Both the position numbers and the translations under genes were made by a program. The notes beneath the pieces were generated by a model that worked only from the letters and a program-made list of their open reading frames with translations, did not search any database and had not been told where the DNA came from. Positions 58,617 through 64,000 of a stretch of 64,000 nucleotides of DNA are shown in pieces. The stretch is taken from contig DATGGA010000012.1 in the NCBI GenBank assembly GCA_035308765.1, positions 42,621 through 106,620 on the forward strand. The letters run 5' to 3'. Numbering within the stretch: the stretch's first letter is position 1; every line of letters starts with the position of its first letter. This DNA is from RBG-16-66-20 sp035308765 (lineage in GTDB: Bacteria > Pseudomonadota > Gammaproteobacteria > Burkholderiales > SG8-39).

Positions 58617-60149
58617 CTAGCGCTTCATTTCCAGTTCGCGCTCGATCAGCTCGCGCAGCTTGAAGCGCTGTACCTTGCCCGTCGCGGTGCGCGGCAGCTC
58701 GGGGACGGCGCGGATCCATTTCGGCCGCTTGAAGCGCGGCAGGGTTTCCTCGCAGACGCGTCCGGCCGCGGCCAGCGCCTGGGCGGGTTCCCCCCGCGTG
58801 GCGACAAACAGCGCCAGGCGCTCGAAGCCCTCGCTGTCGGTAACCTGGACGCAGGCGGCTTCGGCGATTGCGGGATCGCCCGCGACCGCCTCCTCCAGTT
58901 CGCCCGGCTGCACCCACTGTCCGGCGATTTTCACCAGTTCGTCCGAGCGCCCTTGGTGAGAAAGGAATCCCTCCGCGTCCTTTGTGAACATGTCCCGGGT
59001 GCGGAACCACCCGTCGCGGAATTGCGACGCGGTCTGTTCGGGCCGGTTGGCATAGCCGAGCGCAAGCGCGGGATGCCGCACCCAGAGTTCGCCCGGCATC
59101 CCCGTGTCTGCTTCCTGACCCTCTGCCGCGACCAGCCGCGTATCGACGCCGGCCAACGGCTTGCCGGTGCGCGATCCGCCTGAGCTGCCAGGTGGCGTGA
59201 TCATGCAGGCGCAGAACGTCTCGGACATTCCATAGAGCGACAGGATTTCTCCTCCGGTCGCCGCCCGCCACTGCCCGGCAAGCTGTGCCGGCAGCCGCTC
59301 GCCCGCGGCGACGAAGCGCCGCACCCCGCGAAAAGGCGCGAGGCGTTCCGCGCCTAGCGCGAGCAGGTTGCGATAGAAGGTCGGCACGCTGAAGAAGGCA
59401 GCCGGGCGCTGCCGCGCGACCAGCGCCAGCGCAGCCTCCGCATCTGGCCAGTCGGGTTCCAGGATCGCGGTGGCGCCGGTGGCCAGCGGGCCGAGAAATC
59501 CGTGCTCCAGTGCATAGGCGAAGAACAGCTTCGATGTGGCGAAACTGCGCTCGCCGGCGGCCAGGCCCACCACCTCGCGCTGCCCTTGGCCAGCGGGCAG
59601 CAGGTTGCGATGCGCGTGGATGATACCCTTGGGCTTGCCGGTGGTGCCGGAGGAGTACAGCCAGAAGGCCGGATCTTCCGCACGCATCGCGCGAGGCTCG
59701 GCCACCGGCGCGGCGCGCGCCAGTGCATCGCGCCAGGAGAGCGGCCCCGTGCTTGCTCCGGCGATCGCCAGGCCGCCCGCACCGGCTTCCTCGGTAGCGA
59801 GGTCGGGCCGCGCCCGCGCAAACACGTCCTCGATGATCGCCAGTCGCGCGCCGCTGTCGGCGCGGATGTGCCTGTACTCCGGCTCGGACAGTCTGGTGTT
59901 GAGGGCGACCGCGACGGCGCCCGCGTGCACCGCGCCCAGCCAGGCAGCGGCGAATTCCGGGGTATCGCGCATCAGGAGAAGCACGCGGTCGCCCCGGGAA
60001 ACGCCGCGCATGCGAAGCGCATTCGCCGCGCGCGCCGTCTCGGCGGCCAACGCGGTGTAGCTGAGCGTCTGATCGCCGCAAATGAGCGCCGGGCGGGCGC
60101 CGTGCCGCTCGAGCGCCGCGGTGCCGAGAAAATGCTCTACAGCGTTCAG
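58617..60149 (-). CDS. Benzoate-CoA ligase-like AMP-binding protein
   Basis: Acyl-CoA ligase of 510 residues. The AMP motif is FWLYSSGTTGKPKGIIHAHRN, the structural block LPRFKRPKWIRAVPELPRTATGKVQRFKLRELIERELE and EWNDRTRDMF-type sequence near the C-terminus are typical of the benzoate-CoA ligase subfamily. It could activate benzoate, 4-hydroxybenzoate or a related acid. The most likely start is CTG at 60147-60149, because AAGGA stands six bases before it; a TTG 60 bases earlier is the alternative. Divergent from the MarR gene. Confidence 0.88.
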   Translation of the reverse strand: MNAVEHFLGTAALERHGARPALICGDQTLSYTALAAETARAANALRMRGVSRGDRVLLLMRDTPEFAAAWLGAVHAGAVAVALNTRLSEPEYRHIRADSGARLAIIEDVFARARPDLATEEAGAGGLAIAGASTGPLSWRDALARAAPVAEPRAMRAEDPAFWLYSSGTTGKPKGIIHAHRNLLPAGQGQREVVGLAAGERSFATSKLFFAYALEHGFLGPLATGATAILEPDWPDAEAALALVARQRPAAFFSVPTFYRNLLALGAERLAPFRGVRRFVAAGERLPAQLAGQWRAATGGEILSLYGMSETFCACMITPPGSSGGSRTGKPLAGVDTRLVAAEGQEADTGMPGELWVRHPALALGYANRPEQTASQFRDGWFRTRDMFTKDAEGFLSHQGRSDELVKIAGQWVQPGELEEAVAGDPAIAEAACVQVTDSEGFERLALFVATRGEPAQALAAAGRVCEETLPRFKRPKWIRAVPELPRTATGKVQRFKLRELIERELEMKR

Positions 60150-60216
60150 GCGGTTTCCTTGCCGGGGGTCGGGGATTCGCCTAGGATCGTAGCGTCGCCG
60201 CTGTTGCAAGGTCAAA

Positions 60217-60235
60217 TTGTTTGGACCCCAAACAA
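60217..60235. promoter_or_regulatory. Operator-like palindrome at the MarR start
   Basis: TTGTTTGG and CCAAACAA are perfect inverted repeats separated by ACC, 19 bases in all. It overlaps the TTG start codon of the MarR gene at 60221 and lies 68 bases upstream of the CoA-ligase start, so a MarR dimer bound here could control both divergent genes. Binding is inferred. Confidence 0.6.
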
Positions 60236-60676
60236 AAACTGCGTAAGGATCGCTCGGATTCTCCTCTCGATGCCGGTGCGCTGCCGCAATTGCTTGGCTA
60301 CCGATTGCGGCTTGCGCAGCAGGAGGTATTCCGCGACTTCGCCGCCAGCGTGCAGGGACTGTCCCCCGGGCGCGTCGGGCTGCTGATCTACATTGACGCC
60401 AATCCGGGCGTCGCCCAGAGCCGCCTCGCCGAGGCGGCCCAGCGTGACCGCTCGACCATGGTCGGCGTGCTCGACCAGCTCGAGTCACGCGGCCTGCTGG
60501 TGCGCCGCCGCGGCGCCGACCGCCGCACCAACGGGCTGTGGCTGACGCGCGCTGGCCGGTCGCTGCTTGCGCGCGCGTTGCGCGCGATCGCCAGGCACGA
60601 GCGGCGCATCGCGTCCCGCCTTTCGGCCGCCGAACGGCGCCAGTTGCTCGCGCTGCTGGGCAAGATCTCGCATTAG
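60221..60676 (+). CDS. MarR family transcriptional regulator
   Basis: DNA-binding regulator of 151 residues. The winged helix-turn-helix is in LIYIDANPGVAQSRLAEAAQRDRSTMVGVLDQLESRGLLVRRRGADRRTNGLWLTRAGR, which reads as the MarR DNA-binding core with the wing. N-terminus LLGYRLRLAQQEVFRDFAASV is the dimer region. MarR proteins of this kind often respond to aromatic acids or their CoA esters, so regulation of the neighbouring CoA ligase and importer is a reasonable inference. The start is a TTG at 60221, inside the palindrome; a downstream start cannot be excluded. Confidence 0.88.
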   Translation: MDPKQKLRKDRSDSPLDAGALPQLLGYRLRLAQQEVFRDFAASVQGLSPGRVGLLIYIDANPGVAQSRLAEAAQRDRSTMVGVLDQLESRGLLVRRRGADRRTNGLWLTRAGRSLLARALRAIARHERRIASRLSAAERRQLLALLGKISH

Positions 60677-60705
60677 AAAAGAAAAGGGGCGCTTGCGGCG
60701 CCCCT
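60677..60705 (-). terminator. Terminator of the amt transcript
   Basis: Read on the minus strand, AGGGGCGC (60698-60705) pairs with GCGCCCCT (60685-60692) across five bases, followed by TTTTCTTTT (60677-60685). It lies just beyond the amt stop and also converges with the MarR gene, so it may serve both. Confidence 0.7.
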
Positions 60706-60730
60706 AAGGACCAGGAGGAAAACCGGTAAA

Positions 60731-62263
60731 TCAGTAGTTGTAGGCTTTCTCGCCGTGGTCGGCGAGGTCAAGACCTTCTTGTTGCTCGTCGTCGGTGGCG
60801 CGGATGCCGATCGTGAACTTGAGGACCAGCATGATCAGGAAAGCAACTCCTCCCGACCAGACCAGCGTGACGCCGATATCCCACAGCTGGGAAATGATCT
60901 GCGCCGTGGCGTCGAAGTCGCCGACCTTGTTGGCGACGTAGTCATAAACTCCGGTGCCGCCGAACTTCGGGTTGACGAACGTGCCGGTACCAAGCGAGCC
61001 GATGATGCCGCCGATGCAGTGCACGCCGAAGGTATCAAGCGCGTCGTCATACCCCAACCAGCCCTTTATCTTGGTGACTGCGAAGAAGCAGACGACGCCC
61101 GCAATTGCACAGGTGACAAATGCGCCCACAGGGCCGACATAGCCAGCCGCCGGCGTTATCGCCACTAGCCCGGCGACGATCCCGGAGCAGATGCCCAGAA
61201 GGCTTGGTTTGCCCTTGACGATCCATTCGATGAGCGCCCAGGCAACGCCTGCCGTGGCTGTGCCGAACAGCGTATTGAAGAACGCGATTCCCGCGCCGCC
61301 GTTGGCTTCCAGCGCCGAGCCGGCGTTGAAACCGAACCAGCCCATCCACAGCATGCCGGTACCGATGGCCGTCATCATCACGCTGTGCGGAGCCATGGCC
61401 ACCTTGCCGTAGCCGGTGCGCTTGCCGAGCATCAGCGCGCAGACCAGCGCGGCGATCCCGGAGTTCACATGCACCACGGTTCCGCCTGCGAAGTCGAGAG
61501 CGCCTTTCTGGAACAGGAAGCCTGCATGGGCGTTCGCCTCCTCCGCGGCCTTCGCGGTCGTGTAGGCGTCGGGGCCGTCCCAGTACCACACCATGTGAGC
61601 GACCGGCAGGTAGGCGAACGTGAACCACAGGATGCTGAAGATGATCATCGAGGAAAACTTGAAGCGCTCACCGTAGCCGCCGGCGATCAGCGCGACCGTG
61701 ATCGCGGCGAAGGTCAGCTGGAACATGCAGTAGACGAAATCCGGCAGGTACTGGCCCTTGCTGAAGGTCGCCGCTACCGCGGTCGCCGGGTCCTCGCCGA
61801 GCATGAATATCTTGTCGAAGGATCCCCAGAACGGGTTGCTCCCGGCGGTGAACGCGACGCTGTAGCCGTAAATCACCCACAGCACGGCGACGACGCAGAA
61901 AATCGCAAAACTCTGCATCACCGTGGAAAGCGCGTTCTTGGTTCGGACCATGCCCGCGTAGAACAGCGCCAGCCCTGGCACGGTCATCAGCAGCACGAAC
62001 GCGGTGGAGGTCATCATCCACGAGACATCGCCCTTGTTGCAGTCGAAACCCTTGTCGCCGCACTTCGGCGTAGCGGGGGCCGCCGCCGCTGGCGCGGCGT
62101 CCTTCTTGTCGTCGGCTTTGGTGTCACCTTTGGCATCGGCCTTGGCCGGCTCGGCCTTGGCCTCAGCGGCGGCTTTCTCGGGCGCCTTGTCCTGGGCACC
62201 GGCACCCCCCGCTACCGCGAACAGCGCGAGCACGGAAAGAACTGCAATCAGCTTCTTCATCAT
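60731..62263 (-). CDS. amt: Ammonium transporter
   Basis: AmtB-family ammonium channel (510 residues). Signal peptide and N-terminal helix (about 1-24, MMKKLIAVLSVLALFAVAGGA), then an Ala/Lys/Asp-rich linker (about 25-75), then eleven membrane helices with KCGDKGFDCNKGDVSWMMTSTAFVLLMTVPGLALFYAGMV, GGTVVHVNSGIAALV (first pore His) and FGVHCIGGIIGSLGTG (second pore His). The C-terminus DLADHGEKAYNY fits GlnK-regulated forms. Tandem ATGs are at 62261-62263 and 62258-62260, after a GGGAGA ribosome-binding site. It follows glnK by 7 bases. Confidence 0.95.
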   Translation of the reverse strand: MMKKLIAVLSVLALFAVAGGAGAQDKAPEKAAAEAKAEPAKADAKGDTKADDKKDAAPAAAAPATPKCGDKGFDCNKGDVSWMMTSTAFVLLMTVPGLALFYAGMVRTKNALSTVMQSFAIFCVVAVLWVIYGYSVAFTAGSNPFWGSFDKIFMLGEDPATAVAATFSKGQYLPDFVYCMFQLTFAAITVALIAGGYGERFKFSSMIIFSILWFTFAYLPVAHMVWYWDGPDAYTTAKAAEEANAHAGFLFQKGALDFAGGTVVHVNSGIAALVCALMLGKRTGYGKVAMAPHSVMMTAIGTGMLWMGWFGFNAGSALEANGGAGIAFFNTLFGTATAGVAWALIEWIVKGKPSLLGICSGIVAGLVAITPAAGYVGPVGAFVTCAIAGVVCFFAVTKIKGWLGYDDALDTFGVHCIGGIIGSLGTGTFVNPKFGGTGVYDYVANKVGDFDATAQIISQLWDIGVTLVWSGGVAFLIMLVLKFTIGIRATDDEQQEGLDLADHGEKAYNY

Positions 62264-62270
62264 ATTCTCC

Positions 62271-62609
62271 CTAGATTGCAGCGGCGTCTGTTTCGCCGGT
62301 GCGGATGCGGACGACCTTTTCGAGGTCGAACACGAAAATCTTGCCATCGCCGATCTTGCCGGTGTTGGCGGCTTTTTCGATCGCTTCGAGCACACGATCC
62401 AGCATGTCGGTCTTGATCGCGGCTTCGATCTTCACCTTCGGCAGGAAGTCGACCACATACTCCGCGCCGCGGTAGAGCTCCGTATGTCCTTTTTGCCGGC
62501 CGAAACCCTTTACCTCGGTCACGGTGATGCCCTGAACGCCGATTCCCGAGAGGGCTTCACGCACCTCGTCGAGCTTGAACGGCTTGATGATTGCGGTTAT
62601 CAGTTTCAT
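62271..62609 (-). CDS. glnK: Nitrogen regulatory PII protein
   Basis: PII signal protein of 112 residues. The T-loop holds the uridylylation site Tyr51 in HTELYRGAEYVVDFLPK, and the B and C loops VKGFGRQKGHTE and GKIGDGKIFVFDLEKVVRIRTGE are standard. It senses 2-oxoglutarate and ATP/ADP, and in this arrangement blocks the ammonium channel encoded immediately downstream. ATG 62609 precedes amt by 7 bases. Which paralogue (GlnB or GlnK) is inferred from the amt linkage. Confidence 0.95.
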   Translation of the reverse strand: MKLITAIIKPFKLDEVREALSGIGVQGITVTEVKGFGRQKGHTELYRGAEYVVDFLPKVKIEAAIKTDMLDRVLEAIEKAANTGKIGDGKIFVFDLEKVVRIRTGETDAAAI

Positions 62610-62622
62610 GTTTTCCCCTTGT

Positions 62623-62650
62623 CGAAGACCGGTGTCTCCACCGGCCTTCG
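62623..62650 (-). other. Intercistronic hairpin between the porin gene and glnK
   Basis: CGAAGACCGGTG (62623-62634) pairs with CACCGGCCTTCG (62639-62650) over a four-base loop with one mismatch. It lies between the porin stop and the glnK ribosome-binding region and has no T run, so it is probably a processing or stabilising element rather than a terminator. Confidence 0.5.
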
Positions 62651-62659
62651 TATGCAGGC

Positions 62660-63559
62660 TCAGAACGTCTTCGAAATGGAGACCACGGCGATGCCTTTCC
62701 CGGCGTCCTTCGTCTTGTCCGGGGCACCGGCGGCTGTAAAACTGCCGTTGTTGAAGCAGTAGGGTTGCGGATTGGTCAACGTCGCCGCCGAGCAGTTGCC
62801 TTTGGCATTGGTGTCAATGTAAGAGGCGCTCACCACCCATCCGTTGAGACTCGGGGCCCAGCCGCCCAAGTCCTTGGTCACACCGAGCTTCCAGTCGGTG
62901 TAGCTGCCATTGGTCACATTCTTGAAATCGAGATGACCAACATGCCCGTTGATGCCCCAGCCGCCACCCAAGTCGTAGTTCGCGCTCAGGTCGGTGTAGC
63001 CGGAGTTCTTGGTATTCGGCGTCGAGAAATAATCCGAAATGGCATCCGAATACTTCAGCGTGATCCACTTCCAGCTGCCGGCGATGTAGATGTCCTGGTT
63101 GTGCACGCTGCCGTTACGAATGTTTCCGGTTTTGTTGTTGAATGGGCTGTTGTTGATAGTCGGACTGGCGTTGGTCCCGGGGTAGTAGTAATACAGCGTG
63201 CCGACGTCAATGCCCCAGTCGCCCCAGGTCTTCTTCCAGCCGCCGTAGAAGTCCATTTCAATGTCGCCGCCCGGGTAGCCGGCGCCCGAATTGACGTTGG
63301 AGTCCCAGTTGCCAAGGTAGAAGCCGCTGACGTGGCTGAAGTCCATGCCACCCTGAATCGCCGCCTTATCGAAGGTCTGGGCGATGCCGCGGAACCGGTA
63401 GCTACTGAACAGCCCCGCGTTCCCCGTGAAGGTGAAGTCGGGCGTTGGCGCCGGAGCTGCGGCGGGGGCTGCTGCCGGGGCCGCGGCTTGAGCAAGCGCA
63501 AGACCGGGAAGCACCAGCGTGGCGGAGGCAAGGGAAGCTGCAATAATCATCTTACGCAT
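62660..63559 (-). CDS. TorF-like outer-membrane beta-barrel porin
   Basis: Exported protein of 299 residues. Signal peptide about 1-23 (MIIAASLASATLVLPGLALAQ), then an Ala/Pro linker and a predicted 12-16 strand barrel with alternating aromatic and polar residues (FTGNAGLFSSYRFRGIAQTFDKAAIQGG, GFYLGNWDSNVNSGAGYPGGDIEMDFYGGW). It matches the TIGR02001 (Gcw-chp) family, often found upstream of glnK-amt in betaproteobacteria, where it may let ammonium or other small solutes through. The gene is the first of the nitrogen operon. Confidence 0.85.
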   Translation of the reverse strand: MRKMIIAASLASATLVLPGLALAQAAAPAAAPAAAPAPTPDFTFTGNAGLFSSYRFRGIAQTFDKAAIQGGMDFSHVSGFYLGNWDSNVNSGAGYPGGDIEMDFYGGWKKTWGDWGIDVGTLYYYYPGTNASPTINNSPFNNKTGNIRNGSVHNQDIYIAGSWKWITLKYSDAISDYFSTPNTKNSGYTDLSANYDLGGGWGINGHVGHLDFKNVTNGSYTDWKLGVTKDLGGWAPSLNGWVVSASYIDTNAKGNCSAATLTNPQPYCFNNGSFTAAGAPDKTKDAGKGIAVVSISKTF

Positions 63560-63598
63560 CGTCAGATCTCCATGGAGTATTGGTTGCCACGTCTGAAT

Positions 63599-63614
63599 AG
63601 CACGTCGTGTGCCA
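63599..63614 (-). promoter_or_regulatory. Sigma54-like promoter before the porin-glnK-amt operon
   Basis: On the minus strand the sequence TGGCACACGACGTGCT fits the -24/-12 pattern TGGCAC-N5-TTGC(A/T) with one mismatch at the first position of the -12 element. It ends about 40 bases before the porin ATG. That matches expected NtrC-dependent control of this operon. Confidence 0.6.
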
Positions 63615-63671
63615 GGTATTTAGGCACGTGGAATCAATGAGTTAAAGTGGAGGGCCGGGGGCGCATCCGAC

Positions 63672-63702
63672 CTGGCGCACCAGAATGGGGAGCTTGCGCC
63701 AG
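63672..63702. promoter_or_regulatory. Inverted repeat upstream of the nitrogen operon, possible NtrC site
   Basis: CTGGCGCA and TGCGCCAG are perfect 8-base arms over a 15-base spacer, centred about 80 bases upstream of the sigma54-like promoter. One half resembles the NtrC consensus GCACCA, so an enhancer role is possible, but the match is only partial. Confidence 0.4.
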
Positions 63703-63772
63703 GCTTACGCCCAAATCGGGTGCCAGCTGCTCGCCAGGCCACGTTTATCCAGATGTCTGTACGCTAATCGAC

Positions 63773-64000
63773 ATGACATCACGCAATCCGTTGGAGGAAC
63801 TCCGCGAACTCTTCGCCGGTGCCTTGCGCGCCTCGCCGGCGCAGGATGTGCAAAAGAACCTGGATGCGCTCATGGCCGCCTTCTTTGACCGGTTCGATCT
63901 TGCGGCGCGCGAAGATCTCGAAGTGCACCGGAAGCTGCTCGAACGGGCCCAGGCAAAGCTCGCTGCGCTGGAAGCCCGGGTCTCCGAACTCGAGGCGCGC
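63773..64000 (+). CDS. ubiK: Ubiquinone biosynthesis accessory factor UbiK (partial, cut at window end)
   Basis: N-terminal 76 codons of a BMFP-domain (YqiC/UbiK) protein: MTSRNPLEELRELFAGALRA and QDVQKNLDALMAAFFDRFDLAAREDLEVHRKLLERAQAKLAALEARVSELEAR. The family assists the aerobic ubiquinone biosynthesis complex and binds membranes through its helices. ATG 63773 is used. The gene lies beside the glnK-amt locus in the opposite direction. The rest lies outside the window. Confidence 0.88.
   Translation, partial: MTSRNPLEELRELFAGALRASPAQDVQKNLDALMAAFFDRFDLAAREDLEVHRKLLERAQAKLAALEARVSELEAR

Noticed and set aside
57808..60081. 757-codon minus-strand frame across livF and the CoA-ligase gene
   Set aside because: It is the wrong frame of the CoA-ligase gene joined to antisense of livG and livF.
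1..64000. tRNA, rRNA, CRISPR, insertion sequence or prophage
   Set aside because: Looked for in gaps between genes; no cloverleaf, repeat array, transposase or phage gene was found.

Overview
The window reads as one contiguous piece of a GC-rich betaproteobacterial chromosome. Three things point there: the gene orders (rpmH-rnpA-yidD-yidC-mnmE, mnmG-rsmG-parA-parB-atpIBEFHAGDC, dprA-smg-topB, def-fmt-rsmB-DUF4390-ntrY-ntrX), the ring-type protocatechuate genes, and a TorF-like porin upstream of glnK-amt. It includes the replication-origin neighbourhood. I see no rRNA, tRNA, CRISPR array, insertion sequence or prophage, and no gap over 300 bases without at least a candidate gene.

Layout. 1-5151: start of glpD, a two-component pair resembling the proteobacterial dedicated sortase regulators (no sortase visible), two candidate small proteins, a glutathione S-transferase and two lipoproteins. 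5179-12062: complete nine-gene F1Fo ATP synthase operon on the minus strand, with a good sigma70 promoter before atpI. 12170-16315: parB, parA, rsmG, mnmG, followed by two near-consensus parS sites at 16369-16423. 16465-19483: GTP-dependent PEP carboxykinase and an AbrB-family membrane protein. 19480-23214: mnmE, yidC, yidD, rnpA, rpmH. 23414-28505: dnaA, dnaN, gyrB on the plus strand, with DnaA boxes on both sides of dnaA. 28486-33836 (minus): topB, smg, dprA and a LysM protein. 33980-40663 (plus): def, fmt, rsmB, a DUF4390 protein and an NtrY/NtrX-like pair. A 31-codon gene for ribosomal protein bTHX lies at 40665-40760.

From about 40.8 to 60.7 kb lies an aromatic-acid catabolism block. Eleven minus-strand genes, mostly overlapping, run from a fumarylacetoacetase-family hydrolase through a crotonase, feruloyl-CoA synthase, an amidohydrolase and a zeta-type GST to pcaH, pcaG, an FAD oxidoreductase, a MetE-like methyltransferase, pcaB and pcaC. 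Next to it are pobA, a 4-hydroxybenzoyl-CoA thioesterase-like gene and an inactive-looking HtrA homologue. A complete Liv-type ABC importer is transcribed divergently from the large operon, followed by a benzoate-CoA ligase-like gene and a MarR regulator. Together these suggest uptake and CoA activation of hydroxycinnamates and benzoates, side-chain removal, conversion to protocatechuate, and ortho ring cleavage. Vanillate demethylase, pcaD, pcaIJ and pcaF are not in the window.

The right end (60.7-64.0 kb) is a nitrogen-control locus: amt, glnK and a TorF-like porin on the minus strand, with a sigma54-like promoter upstream, then the start of ubiK on the plus strand.

The features most worth checking are the MetE-like/FAD pair inside the pca operon, the pseudo-protease beside pobA, the degenerate AAA+ domain of the NtrX-like regulator, two apparent CTG start codons (fmt and the benzoate-CoA ligase-like gene), and the operator-like palindrome over the MarR start.
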